From NCBI RefSeq assembly GCF_016805985.1, contig NZ_CP017661.1:1178001-1242000 (forward strand): a stretch of 64,000 bases of DNA, read 5' to 3'. Below are positions 42,959 through 52,419 of the stretch, piece after piece (the stretch's first letter is position 1; each line of letters opens with the position of its first letter). Source of the DNA: Microbacterium sp. JZ31 (GTDB lineage Bacteria > Actinomycetota > Actinomycetes > Actinomycetales > Microbacteriaceae). The notes under the pieces are model-generated. The model ran no database searches and was not told the origin of the DNA. It worked only from the letters and a program-made list of their open reading frames with translations. A program made the translations under genes and the position numbers.

Positions 42959-43450
42959 ATGACCGGCGAGATCGACCGCGGCGCCGAGCGTGACGAGACA
43001 CCCGCCGAGCGCTACGACCGCAACTGGAACGAGCTCCTGCAGGAGCTGCGCGTCCTCCAGACCGGCACGCAGATCCTGACCGGCTTCCTGCTCGCGCTCG
43101 CCTTCCAGCCCGCGTTCCACGATCTGACGGACGGTCAGCGCACGTTCTATCTGGTGCTCGTCGTGCTCTCGGCCGTGAGCGCCGTGATCGCGCTCGCCCC
43201 CGTCGCGCTGCACCGCCTGCTTTTCGGCGCCGGGGCCAAGGGCGCCACCGTCGCGTACGGGCACCTGGCGCTCGTCTGCGCGCTCGTGATCGTCTCGGCG
43301 CTGCTGATCGGCGTGGTGGGCTTCGTCTTCCAGGTGGTCGTGGGCACGACGAGCGCCTGGATCATGGCGGGCGGCCTGCTGCTGGTCGTGAGCGTGCTGT
43401 GGATCGTGATCCCGCTCATCGTGCGTGCTCGTCGAAAGGAGAAGCGATGA
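42959..43450 (+). CDS. DUF6328 family four-helix membrane protein
   Basis: 163 residues. ETPAERYDRNWNELLQELRVLQTGTQILTGFLL is the DUF6328 signature, followed by four membrane helices with LTDGQRTFYL between the first two. Function unknown; often found near stress or sodium-transport genes. GGGAGG lies 8 nt before the ATG. The stop overlaps the nitrilase start (ATGA), implying co-translation. Confidence 0.88.
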   Translation: MTGEIDRGAERDETPAERYDRNWNELLQELRVLQTGTQILTGFLLALAFQPAFHDLTDGQRTFYLVLVVLSAVSAVIALAPVALHRLLFGAGAKGATVAYGHLALVCALVIVSALLIGVVGFVFQVVVGTTSAWIMAGGLLLVVSVLWIVIPLIVRARRKEKR

Positions 43451-44247
43451 CGAAACCCGTCGGGATCGCCGTCGCGCAGTTCGCGCCGACGTCGGACGCC
43501 GCCGCCAACCGGGAGGCGATCGGGGCGTTGGCCCGTCGGGCGACCGAGCGCGGCGCCTCGGTCGTGGTGTTCCCCGAGTACTCGAGCTTCTTCACGGATC
43601 CGTTCGACGCGACCCTCGCCGAGAACGCCGAGGAGCTGGACGGCCCGTTCGTGCGGGCGCTCGCCGCGCTGGCGGCCGAGCTCGGCGTGCACCTCGTGGC
43701 CGGTCTCACGGAGCGCGCGGATGACGGGCGCGTGCGCAACACGGTCGTCGCCGTGGACGGATCCGGCATCGTCGCGCTGTATCGCAAGCAGCACCTGTAC
43801 GACGCGTTCGGTCAGCGCGAGTCCGACTGGATCGAGCCGGGCGCCCTCGACGCGCCGCAGACGTTCGAGGCGGGCGGCCTGAGGTTCGGGCTGATGACCT
43901 GCTACGACCTGCGCTTCCCCGAGGTGGGCCGCGCCCTGGCCGATGCGGGCGCCGACGTCGCGCTCGTACCGGCCGAGTGGGTGCGGGGCCCGCTCAAGGA
44001 ACACCACTGGACGACGCTGCTCGCGGCGCGGGCGATCGAGAACACGATGTACCTCGCGGCGGCGGATCATCCGCCGACCCTCGGCGTGGGGCACTCGGCC
44101 GTGATCGATCCGCTGGGCGTGACGATCGCCTCGATCGGCACCGCGACGGACGTGACGGTCGGCTGGGCGGATCGCGACACGATCCGCAACGTGCGCCGCG
44201 TGAACCCCGCGCTCGAGCTGCGGCGATACCGCGTCGTTCCCCGCTAA
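43447..44247 (+). CDS. Carbon-nitrogen hydrolase (Nit2/omega-amidase-like)
   Basis: 266 residues with the Glu44-Lys114-Cys152 triad (VFPEYS, LYRKQH, MTCYDLRFPE), characteristic of Nit2-type amidases that hydrolyse alpha-ketoglutaramate or alpha-ketosuccinamate. It converges with an aminotransferase gene, overlapping by 4 bp; transaminase plus omega-amidase is a known pairing that drives glutamine-dependent transamination. Coupled upstream to the DUF6328 gene. Alternatives within the family include N-carbamoyl hydrolases. Confidence 0.88.
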   Translation: MTKPVGIAVAQFAPTSDAAANREAIGALARRATERGASVVVFPEYSSFFTDPFDATLAENAEELDGPFVRALAALAAELGVHLVAGLTERADDGRVRNTVVAVDGSGIVALYRKQHLYDAFGQRESDWIEPGALDAPQTFEAGGLRFGLMTCYDLRFPEVGRALADAGADVALVPAEWVRGPLKEHHWTTLLAARAIENTMYLAAADHPPTLGVGHSAVIDPLGVTIASIGTATDVTVGWADRDTIRNVRRVNPALELRRYRVVPR

Positions 44248-45449
44248 CGCGCGAGCGACGCGAGACGCGCCGCGGCCTCGCCCAGCACCTCGACGCGCTT
44301 GCACGCGGCGAAGCGGATGAACGTGGCGTAGTCCGCGCGACGCTCGGGCGTGACGAAGGCGGTGATGGGCACGCCCACCACTCCGGCTTCCGCGAGCGCG
44401 CCGCGGCAGAAGTCGTCCGCGTCGGTTGCGCCGAGTGAGGCGGCGTCCGCGAGCGTGAAGTACGACCCGCGCGGCGGCGACACCGCGAGGCCCGCGGCAC
44501 GCAGACCGTCGCCCAGGATGTCGCTCTTGCGCCGCAGCTCGTCGGCGAGACCCGTGAAGAACGCGTCGGGCAGGCGCAGCCCCACCGCGATCGCCGGCTG
44601 GAACGGCGACCCGCTCGTGAACGTCAGGTACTGCTTGACGGTGTTCACGGCGGCGACGAGCTCGGCAGGGCCCGTGATCCAGCCGGTCTTCCAGCCCGTG
44701 GTGCGAAACGTCTTGCCTCCCGACGACACCGTCAGCGTGCGCTCCCACGCGCCGGGCAGCGTCGCGACCGGCGTGTGCGGCGCACCGAACGACAGGTGCT
44801 CGTAGACCTCGTCGGTCAGGATCACCGCGTCGTGCGCGTGCGCGAGCCGGACGATCTCCTCGAGTACGGCGTGATCGAACACGGCGCCGGTCGGGTTGTG
44901 CGGGTTGTTGACGAGGATCACGCGGGTGCGGTCGTTCACCACGGTCGCGAGCTCGTCGGGATCCGGCTGGAAGTCGGGCCAGCGCAGCGGAACGGTGCGC
45001 AGCCGGGCACCCGACAGCGCGACGCAGGCGGCGTACGAGTCGTAGTACGGCTCGAAGACGACGACCTCGTCATCCGGCGAGTCGATAAGCGCGAGCAGCG
45101 CGGCCGCGAGGGCCTCGGTCGCGCCCGCCGTCACGACGACCTGCGTGGCGGGGTCGATCTCGAGCCCGTAGAAGCGGCGCTGATGCTCGCTGATCGCCTC
45201 GCGCAGATCGAGGATGCCGATGCCCGGCGGGTACTGGTTCTCGCCGCGGGCGATCGCCTCGCGCGCGGCCTCCAGCACCTCGGCGGGGCCGTCCTCGTCG
45301 GGGAACCCCTGGCCGAGATTGATCGCGCCGGTGCTCGCGGCGAGCGCGGACATCTCGGCGAAGATCGTGCTGCCGACGGATCCGTCCGGACGGAGCAGGC
45401 CCGCGCCGGCCGCCGTACGGCGCCATGCGCCGGGGATCTGGTGCTGCAT
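44244..45449 (-). CDS. Class I/II aminotransferase (methionine/glutamine or DapC-like)
   Basis: 401 residues, PLP-dependent. Schiff-base lysine in SSGGKTF; NNPHNPTG and the tail Arg (FIRFAACK) bind PLP and the carboxylate. AINLGQGFPDEDGP near the N-terminus resembles kynurenine/glutamine transaminase K and YbdL enzymes as well as DapC, so the substrate is open. Adjacency to the nitrilase favours a glutamine-type transaminase. The promoter is leaderless. Confidence 0.88.
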   Translation of the reverse strand: MQHQIPGAWRRTAAGAGLLRPDGSVGSTIFAEMSALAASTGAINLGQGFPDEDGPAEVLEAAREAIARGENQYPPGIGILDLREAISEHQRRFYGLEIDPATQVVVTAGATEALAAALLALIDSPDDEVVVFEPYYDSYAACVALSGARLRTVPLRWPDFQPDPDELATVVNDRTRVILVNNPHNPTGAVFDHAVLEEIVRLAHAHDAVILTDEVYEHLSFGAPHTPVATLPGAWERTLTVSSGGKTFRTTGWKTGWITGPAELVAAVNTVKQYLTFTSGSPFQPAIAVGLRLPDAFFTGLADELRRKSDILGDGLRAAGLAVSPPRGSYFTLADAASLGATDADDFCRGALAEAGVVGVPITAFVTPERRADYATFIRFAACKRVEVLGEAAARLASLAR

Positions 45450-45455
45450 CCCGTC

Positions 45456-45461
45456 AGGCTA
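45456..45461 (-). promoter_or_regulatory. -10 box TAGCCT, leaderless promoter of the aminotransferase
   Basis: On the minus strand it ends 6 nt before the ATG at 45449. Confidence 0.55.
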
Positions 45462-45575
45462 CCGGCGGGATCCCGGCGATCCGGCGCCGGAAGTCACACA
45501 GACGGCTTACGGTCGTCATAGCGATCACAAAGCATCCGGCGCGACGCTGTAAGGGCTTTGGAAGAAGGAGCAGCG

Positions 45576-47192
45576 ATGACCAACGAGCGTTCCGACGAGA
45601 CAGACACCTCGAACACCGGTGCCGCGCAGGATCCCGCGACGACGCAGGACCCGACGGTGCAGCAGCCTACGACGCAGGCGGGCGAGTACCGCGCGCGGCA
45701 GGACCCGGCCGCGCAGGCGGGCGAGTACCGCGCGCCACAGGACCTGCACATCCCGCCGCGCCCGCCGGCACCGTCGTACGGTGCGCCGTTCGGCGCGCCG
45801 CCGGAGCCCCACTTCCCGGCCCCGGGCCAGCCGTCAGGCGACCAGCCGTACGGCGCCCACAGCCACGGCGCGCCGCAGGGGCAGGCCTTCGGCCACGCCG
45901 CGCACCAGCCCGGTGTGGCGCAGACCCAGGCCACGCAGCAGCTGCCGCCGGAGTTCCGGATGGCCGCCGCCGGCGCCGAGCACGACAAGCGTGCCGAGAG
46001 CCGTCGCAAGGGCGGCGCGGGCAGGGTCGCGGCGCTCCTCGTCGCCGCCGCGCTGGTCGGCGGTGCGGCGGGCATGGGCGGATCCGCCCTCCAGGATCAG
46101 CTCGCGGGCGGCACCGTGGTGGCAGGCTCCGCCACCGGACCGTCGAACATCACGGTGAACAACCCCGGCTCGGTCAACGAGGCGACCGCGATCGCGACCG
46201 AGGTGCTGCCCAGCGTGGTCACGATCGACGTGAGCGGCGACTCGCAGGCGGGCAGCGGATCCGGCGTCGTGATCAGCGAGGACGGCTACGTCGTCACGAA
46301 CACGCACGTCGTGACCCTCGGCGGTGCCACGGCCGATCCGCAGATCCGCGTGACCGACGCGGACGGCCGGATCTACGGCGCCGAGGTGGTCGGCACCGAC
46401 CCCACCTACGATCTGGCGGTCATCAAGCTGCAGGACGCGCAGGGCCTGACGCCGATCGAGTTCGCCGACTCGGCGAAGCTCAACGTGGGCGACACGACCG
46501 CCGCGGTCGGCGCGCCGCTGGGCCTGTCCAACACCGTCACGACCGGCATCGTCAGCGCGCTGAGCCGCAGCATCGAGATCGCGTCGGCGGCCGCGCCCGA
46601 CTCCGGCGACGAGGCGCAGCCGTCGCCCGAGGACGAGGACAGCCCGTTCCGCTTCGACAATGGACTGCCCGAGCAGAGCACGCCCACCGAGTCCATCTCG
46701 ATCTCGGTGATCCAGACCGACGCCGCGATCAACCACGGCAACTCGGGCGGCGCGCTCGTCGACTCGCAGGGACGGCTGATCGGCATCAATGTCGCGATCG
46801 CCTCGGCCGGCGGCAGCGAGGAGTCCGGATCGATCGGCGTCGGTTTCGCCATCCCGTCCAACATCGTCAAGCGGATCAGCGACGAGCTGATCGAGAACGG
46901 CGTCGCGACGCACGGCCTGCTCGGCGCGAGCGTGCAGCCGTCGAGCGTGGACGAGAACGCCACCACCGCCGGCGCGCTCATCGCCGAGGTCACGCAGGGC
47001 GGAGCGGCCGAGGAGGCGGGCCTGCGCGAGGGCGACATCGTGACGGAGTTCAACGGCGTCCGCATCGGCAACGCGGTCGACCTGACGGCGCAGGTGCGTG
47101 CGGTGGCGGGCGGCAGCGACGCGACGCTGACGTACGTCCGCGACGGCGAGACCCGTTCGGTCGACGTCACCCTGGGCGACCTGGAGCAGTAG
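45576..47192 (+). CDS. HtrA/DegP-like membrane serine protease with PDZ domain
   Basis: 538 residues: a Gln/Pro-rich cytoplasmic N-terminus (1-140) with repeated QAGEYRAxQD units, one membrane helix (about 148-168), a trypsin-like domain with His244, Asp279 and Ser390 (THVV, YDLAV, GNSGGA), and a C-terminal PDZ domain (about 445-535). Quality control of proteins outside the membrane. ATG at 45576 has AAGGAG 5 nt upstream; a longer start at 45558 is less likely. A long acidic insert (SPEDEDSPF) sits in the protease domain. Confidence 0.93.
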   Translation: MTNERSDETDTSNTGAAQDPATTQDPTVQQPTTQAGEYRARQDPAAQAGEYRAPQDLHIPPRPPAPSYGAPFGAPPEPHFPAPGQPSGDQPYGAHSHGAPQGQAFGHAAHQPGVAQTQATQQLPPEFRMAAAGAEHDKRAESRRKGGAGRVAALLVAAALVGGAAGMGGSALQDQLAGGTVVAGSATGPSNITVNNPGSVNEATAIATEVLPSVVTIDVSGDSQAGSGSGVVISEDGYVVTNTHVVTLGGATADPQIRVTDADGRIYGAEVVGTDPTYDLAVIKLQDAQGLTPIEFADSAKLNVGDTTAAVGAPLGLSNTVTTGIVSALSRSIEIASAAAPDSGDEAQPSPEDEDSPFRFDNGLPEQSTPTESISISVIQTDAAINHGNSGGALVDSQGRLIGINVAIASAGGSEESGSIGVGFAIPSNIVKRISDELIENGVATHGLLGASVQPSSVDENATTAGALIAEVTQGGAAEEAGLREGDIVTEFNGVRIGNAVDLTAQVRAVAGGSDATLTYVRDGETRSVDVTLGDLEQ

Positions 47193-47230
47193 TCGTCGGC
47201 TTCGCGCCCTCCGGAAGGCGAAGAGCACCC

Positions 47231-47251
47231 ACCCCGCTACTCTGGCGGGGT
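47231..47251 (+). promoter_or_regulatory. -10 box TACTCT inside a palindrome; leaderless start of a transferase gene
   Basis: TACTCT (47238-47243) ends 6 nt before the GTG at 47250. It is flanked by 7-bp arms ACCCCGC (47231-47237) and GCGGGGT (47245-47251), so a protein bound there would cover both -10 and start codon. Confidence 0.55.
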
Positions 47252-48518
47252 GGGTTTCTCTTTCGGCGCGGGCAACGCCCGGAAGCTCGCGCGGATCCCG
47301 CTGTATGCGCTCGGACGGCTCGTCACGCTCTTCGTGCCCCGCACGGACCGCTGGGTCTTCGGCTGCGGCGCCGGCATCGGCGACGGACCGCTCGAGCTGT
47401 GGCGCGTCGCCGAGGACAACGGCCGCGACGCGGTCTGGCTGACCGACGACCCGCGCGCGGCGCGTGATGCGGCGGCCCTCGGCATCCCGACCCTGCGCGC
47501 CTCGTCGCTCGCGGGCTTCTGGGCCACGGCCCGCGCCGGCGTGATCGTCGTCGCGTACGGACTGGGCGACGTGAACCCGTATGCGATCAGCGGCGGAGTG
47601 ACGGGGCGTCCGGTCGTGGCGCAGCTCTGGCACGGCATCCCGCTCAAGCGCATCGGCCTGGACGCGCCGGAGACCCTGCGCAGCCCCGTGCGGTTCGCGG
47701 CGCCGCTCATCAGCAGCGCCCTCGGCATCCTGTACCGGCTGTCCTCGCGGCGCATCGACATCCTGCCCGCCGCCTCGCATCTCGTGCGCGGGCGCCTCGA
47801 GTCGGCGTTCGGGCTGCCTCACGACCGGATCCTCGTGACCGGGGAGCCGCGCGTCGACGTCCTCTCGCGCGGCACGGCGGAGGAGCGGCGGCAGGGCGCG
47901 CGGGCGCTGCTCCGGCGGCTGATCCCGGACCTGCCCGCGGGCGAGCCCCGCCTCGTGCTGTACGCGCCCACCTGGCGCGACGGCGAGCCGGATCCCGCGG
48001 TGCCGGGCGAGGAGGACTGGCGTGCGATCGACGAGACGCTCGCGCGGCACGACGCCGTGCTGCTCGTGCGGTCGCACCGGCTGGGCGCGGGGGACTACGC
48101 CCCGCCGGCCGGGGTGCAGCGGGTGCGCGCGCTCGACGCCGACCTGCTCCCGGACGTCACCGTGGCGCTGCCGGGCCTGGACGCGCTCGTGACCGACTAC
48201 TCGTCGCTCGTGTACGACGTCGCGCTCGTGCCGCTGCCCGTGCTGTTCCTGGCGCCCGACGTCGCGGCGTACGCGCGACGGCGCGGCTTCTACGGCGCAT
48301 ATCGCGACATCGCGGGCGACGAGGTGGCGACGACGTGGCGCGAGCTCCTGCCGCAGTTGGACGCGCTGCTGGGCGACGAGGCCGTTTCGGCCGAGCGCAT
48401 CCGGCGATCTCGCGAGCTGAGCGCCCGCGTGCACGCCTTCCACGACGACCGCAGCGCCGAACGCGTGTACGCCGCGATCGCGGCCCGCACCACGGATCGA
48501 GGGGGATCATCCGCATGA
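47250..48518 (+). CDS. CDP-glycerol/ribitol phosphotransferase family protein (TagB/TagF-like)
   Basis: 422 residues. The family signature LWHGIPLKRIGL, then LYAPTWRDG and TDYSSLVYD, mark the GT-B-like glycerophosphotransferases that build teichoic acids at the inner membrane face. The amphipathic N-terminus (LARIPLYALGRLVTLFV) would attach it to the membrane. First of three such genes here with a GT2 enzyme. The stop overlaps the next start (ATGA). Confidence 0.88.
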   Translation: MGFSFGAGNARKLARIPLYALGRLVTLFVPRTDRWVFGCGAGIGDGPLELWRVAEDNGRDAVWLTDDPRAARDAAALGIPTLRASSLAGFWATARAGVIVVAYGLGDVNPYAISGGVTGRPVVAQLWHGIPLKRIGLDAPETLRSPVRFAAPLISSALGILYRLSSRRIDILPAASHLVRGRLESAFGLPHDRILVTGEPRVDVLSRGTAEERRQGARALLRRLIPDLPAGEPRLVLYAPTWRDGEPDPAVPGEEDWRAIDETLARHDAVLLVRSHRLGAGDYAPPAGVQRVRALDADLLPDVTVALPGLDALVTDYSSLVYDVALVPLPVLFLAPDVAAYARRRGFYGAYRDIAGDEVATTWRELLPQLDALLGDEAVSAERIRRSRELSARVHAFHDDRSAERVYAAIAARTTDRGGSSA

Positions 48519-49950
48519 CAGCCCAGACCACGGCCGGCTTCGATCAGGCCGGTGCGCAGCTGGTGATCCAGGGCACGGGAGCCCGCCCAGCCTCGGCCGT
48601 CCTGTCCGGCCGGCGCGCGCGCACGACCGCGCGGATCACGGGGGCGGCAAGACGTGGACCGCGCGGTTCCCGCTGCGCGCCGCACGCTGGGGTGGTCCCG
48701 AGCTGCCGCTGCCGTCGGGCGAGTACCGCGTCGAGATCGAGGGCGTCGAGGTCGACGCCCGGCTCCCGCTGCGGCTGCTGCACGGCCTGCGCGCGAGCCT
48801 GCGCGGCGACCGGCTCGAGATCGGCCCGCCGACCGACCCCATCTACGACGGCGCCGAGGCGCAGGGCGCGCTCGAGCGGCGCTACGTCGATCACACCGCG
48901 CCGCTCGAGAACGCCGTGTTCTTCGAGAGCTTCTACGGCCGCGGCGCGGGCTGCAACCCGCTCGCGATCGACCGCGAGCTGGCGCGCGTCGCGCCCGGCG
49001 TCATCCGGTACTGGAGCGTGGTCGACCTGTCCGTGCGCGTGCCCGAGGGCGCGATCGCCGTCGTGGAGGGCAGCCCGGAGTGGTGGCGCGCCCGCAGCGT
49101 CGCGCGACTGCTCGTCGTCAACGACTGGCTGCGCCGCCGCTACGCCGGCCGCAGAGGGCAGAAGGTGCTGCAGACCTGGCACGGCACACCGCTCAAGCGC
49201 CTCGCGCTGCATCGGCCCGGTTTCGACCCGAGGCGAGCGGGTGCCGTGATCAAGGAATCGCTGCGCTGGGACGTGCTGCTCGCGCAGAATCCGTACGCCG
49301 CCCGAATCCTGCGCAAGGCGTACGCTTTCCTCGGCCGGCCGCTGTGGGTCGAGGGGTACCCGCGCAACGACGTGCTGCGCACGGGCGACGCGGCCGCGGC
49401 GCGCGCGGAGCTCGGCATCGCGCCGGGGGAGCGCGTGCTGCTGTACGCCCCCACCTGGCGTGACGACCGCCAGGAGATCGTCGACTTCCTCGACCCGGCC
49501 GCGCTCGCGGCCGCGACCGGCGCGGTGGTGCTCGTCCGCGGCCACTCCCGCACGCTCATCCCGGGGCAGGATGCCGCGGGAGCGCGGGTGATCGACGTCA
49601 CGGGCTACCCCGACACGGCGCCGCTGCTGCTGGCCGCCGACGCCCTCATCACCGACTACTCGTCCGTGATGTTCGACTACGGCGTGACCGGCCGGCCGAT
49701 GTACTTCCTCGTGCCCGACATGGAGCACTACCGCGGCGAGCTGCGGGGGTTCTACTTCGACCTGGCCGCGCACGCGCCGGGCCCGCTCGTGCGCACGCAG
49801 GAGGAGCTGGTCGGCGCGCTCGCCGCGGATCCCGCCGCGCACGCCGAGCGCTACGCCGAATGGACGGCCCGGTTCAACGCGCGGGACGACGGCCGGGCCG
49901 CGGAGCGCGTCGTCGCACGCATCCTGGACAGCGGGTTCGTGACCCGCTGA
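48515..49950 (+). pseudogene. CDP-glycerol phosphotransferase family gene, frameshifted in a G run
   Basis: The first 42 codons (MTAQTTAGFDQAGAQLVIQG and on) read in one frame, but from 48646 the conserved protein (KTWTARFPLRAARWGG) is in another. One extra G in the run 48640-48644 would join them. Downstream all signatures are intact: TWHGTPLKRLAL, LYAPTWRDD, TDYSSVMFDYG. Joined length is about 478. Coupled to the preceding gene by ATGA. Same kind of error as at 29724-29727, so sequencing undercall is likely; if real, translation could restart at 48916. Confidence 0.85.
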
Positions 49951-49956
49951 GGCCCG

Positions 49957-51066
49957 CTACGGCAGCGGGGTGTTCCGGCCGGCGAGGCGCGACGTGTCGA
50001 CCGTGTCGTGCGCGCCGCGCAGCAGGCCGCCCAGGAAGCCGGCACCCCACGAGAGGTGCATGGTGGGCAGCACGGCGAGCGTCCACAGCTTGTCGCGGAT
50101 CCCGGAGCCGCCGCCGGGGCCGATCGCCACGCCGAGGATCAGCAGCACGTACGCCAGCACCGGCAGGTGCAGGATCGACCAGGGCGCGCCCAGCACGCCC
50201 GTCGCCTGCAGGACGCCGAGGACCAGGCTGACCGCCACCGCGAGCACGAGCGCGGGCGGTGCGAAGAACCGCAGCGAGTTGCGCAGTCCGTAACGGCGCA
50301 CGAGCTCGCCCCGCCACGTTCCCGTCGCGAGGAACTGCCGCGCGAGGCGGGGCCAGCTTTCCCGCGGCCAGTAGGTGACCGACAGCGCCGGATCGAACCA
50401 GACGCGGTAGCCGGCCGAGCGGATTCGCAGGTTCAGCTCCCAGTCCTCACCGCGACGGATCGACTCGTCGAAAAGGCCGACCTCCTCGAGCACGGTGCGT
50501 CGCATCACGCCCAGGTACGCCGATTCGGCCTCGCCCTCGTGCTCGCCGCCGTGGTACGCACCGCCGCCCAGGCCGACGCGCGAGTTGTAGGCGCGCGCCA
50601 CCGCGCGCTGGAACGGTGTGCGACCGTCGGCGCGCATCACGCCGCCGACATTGCCGGCGCCCGTGCGGGCGAGCGTGCGCAGCGCGCGGGCCGTGTAGCC
50701 CGGGGCCAGCTCGGAGTGCGCGTCGACGCGCACGATCGTGGGGTGCGAGCTCGCCCGGATGGCGGCGTTCAGTCCGACGGGGATGTCCGCGGCCGGGTTG
50801 TCGACGAGCACGATCCGGTCGTCCTCGGTCGCGAGCTGCTGCGCGAGCTCGGTCGTCCCGTCGCTCGACGGGCCCAGCGCGAGCACGATCTCGACGGGCC
50901 CGTGCACATCCTGCTCGAGCACGGTCTCGACCGCGCGGCGGAGGTAGCGGGCCTCGTTCAGCACGGGCATCACGAAGGACACTCCGGAGCCGTCGGGCAC
51001 CGCGGGCGCGTCGCGTCGGGGCCGTTCCCGCGGCGACGACGGCCGCTCGGCGGGATCGTTACGCAT
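49957..51066 (-). CDS. Family 2 glycosyltransferase with C-terminal membrane helices
   Basis: 369 residues. GT-A fold: SFVMPVLNEARYLRRAVET at the N-terminus, VDAHSE (DxD-like) near 115, RRGEDWELN at the acceptor side, then three or four hydrophobic helices (about 270-345). Transfers a sugar from a nucleotide donor, probably to a lipid-linked or polymer acceptor. Encoded convergent with the frameshifted transferase and divergent from the third transferase gene, within a wall-polymer cluster. Confidence 0.88.
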   Translation of the reverse strand: MRNDPAERPSSPRERPRRDAPAVPDGSGVSFVMPVLNEARYLRRAVETVLEQDVHGPVEIVLALGPSSDGTTELAQQLATEDDRIVLVDNPAADIPVGLNAAIRASSHPTIVRVDAHSELAPGYTARALRTLARTGAGNVGGVMRADGRTPFQRAVARAYNSRVGLGGGAYHGGEHEGEAESAYLGVMRRTVLEEVGLFDESIRRGEDWELNLRIRSAGYRVWFDPALSVTYWPRESWPRLARQFLATGTWRGELVRRYGLRNSLRFFAPPALVLAVAVSLVLGVLQATGVLGAPWSILHLPVLAYVLLILGVAIGPGGGSGIRDKLWTLAVLPTMHLSWGAGFLGGLLRGAHDTVDTSRLAGRNTPLP

Positions 51067-51104
51067 TCGTCGATCATCCCACGGGGAGGCCGGGAGACCC
51101 CGGT

Positions 51105-51110
51105 TAGGCT
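51105..51110 (+). promoter_or_regulatory. -10 box TAGGCT, leaderless promoter of the third transferase
   Basis: Ends 6 nt before the ATG at 51117; no Shine-Dalgarno is present. Confidence 0.6.
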
Positions 51111-51116
51111 TGTCCG

Positions 51117-52346
51117 ATGGGCATCGCGAGGGACGTCAAGAAGGCCGCGGAACTCGTCGGGAAGGCCCTCGCAGCCCGGCAGGCGAAGCAGGAGATCGCG
51201 CGTGCGATCGCCGCCCGGCCGCCGCACCCGCCGCGCGGATTCCGCATCGCCGTGTACTTCGCGGACGGCGCGGTGAACATGTACCAGCTGCGCCAGTGGT
51301 ACCGCCCGCTCGCCGAGCTCGCTCGGACGCACCCGGTCGTCGTCCTGGCGCGCAATGCGACGGGCGCGGCGGCCATCCTGAACGACGACGAGATCCCCGT
51401 CGCCTACGTGCCCGGCGTGCGCGACATCGAGCGCTTCCTCGACGAGCAGGACATCCGGATCGTCCTGTACGTCAACCAGAACACCCGCAACTTCCAGATG
51501 TTCCGGTACGGCGAGCGCTGGCATGTGTTCATCAACCACGGCGAGTCGGACAAGATGTACATGACGACGAACCAGTACAAGGCGTACGACTACGCGCTGA
51601 TCGCCGGTCAGGCCGCGCGCGAGCGCCTGAGCCGCACGCTGTGGGACTTCGATCTGGATCGTCGCACGATCGAGATCGGCCGGCCGCAGGCGGATCACTA
51701 CTCGGGCGAGCTGCCGTACGCGCCCGACGAGCGCACGGTGGTGCTGTACGCGCCGACGTGGGAGGGCGACCGCCCCGCCGCGCACTACGGCTCGGTCGCC
51801 ACCCACGGCGAGGCGCTCGTGACGGCGCTGCTCGCGACGGGCCGGCACCGCGTGATCTACCGCCCCCACCCGCGCAGCGGCGTCGTGGACCCCGAGTTCG
51901 GGGCCGCGAACCAGCGCATCATCGGTGCACTGACGGCGGCGAACGCGGCGGATCCGCAGGCCCATCACGTGTACGACGACAAGCCGGAGCTGGGCTGGCA
52001 GCTGGCAGCGGCGGACGTCGCGATCGTCGACATCTCCGCCATGGTCTACGACCGCCTCGCCGCCGGCAAGCCGCTGCTCATCACCCGCCCGGAGGATCCG
52101 GCCGCCGAGGTCGACGAGGGCGGCTACCTGTCGGCGTGCGAGTGGCTGCACGCCGCGGACGCGCCGCGGATCGTCGCCGAGGTCGAGCGGGTCCAGGCCG
52201 ACCCCGAGGCGGCCGCGCGCCTGCAGCACTGGGTGACGCACTACTTCGGCGACACCACTCCCGGCGCCGCCACCGCGCGCTTCCACGCCGCGATCGACCG
52301 GCTCATGGCCACCTGGGACGACTGGCACGCCCGCTCCGCGAGCTGA
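51117..52346 (+). CDS. Third CDP-glycerol phosphotransferase-like protein
   Basis: 409 residues. INHGESDKMYMTTNQYKAYDY takes the place of the WHGTPLK signature and VVLYAPTWEGD, YRPHPRSG and DISAMVYDRLAAGKPLL follow, a divergent TagB-like branch common in Microbacteriaceae. Likely cytoplasmic face of the membrane, making or starting a polyol-phosphate wall polymer with its neighbours. Acceptor and donor cannot be told from sequence. Confidence 0.85.
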   Translation: MGIARDVKKAAELVGKALAARQAKQEIARAIAARPPHPPRGFRIAVYFADGAVNMYQLRQWYRPLAELARTHPVVVLARNATGAAAILNDDEIPVAYVPGVRDIERFLDEQDIRIVLYVNQNTRNFQMFRYGERWHVFINHGESDKMYMTTNQYKAYDYALIAGQAARERLSRTLWDFDLDRRTIEIGRPQADHYSGELPYAPDERTVVLYAPTWEGDRPAAHYGSVATHGEALVTALLATGRHRVIYRPHPRSGVVDPEFGAANQRIIGALTAANAADPQAHHVYDDKPELGWQLAAADVAIVDISAMVYDRLAAGKPLLITRPEDPAAEVDEGGYLSACEWLHAADAPRIVAEVERVQADPEAAARLQHWVTHYFGDTTPGAATARFHAAIDRLMATWDDWHARSAS

Positions 52347-52419
52347 GGTCACCCGCCGGAGCGCTCAGCGGCGCAGCGTCCGGGGTCACCGGTCCAGTGC
52401 CGCCGCGGTGCTCGGCCTC

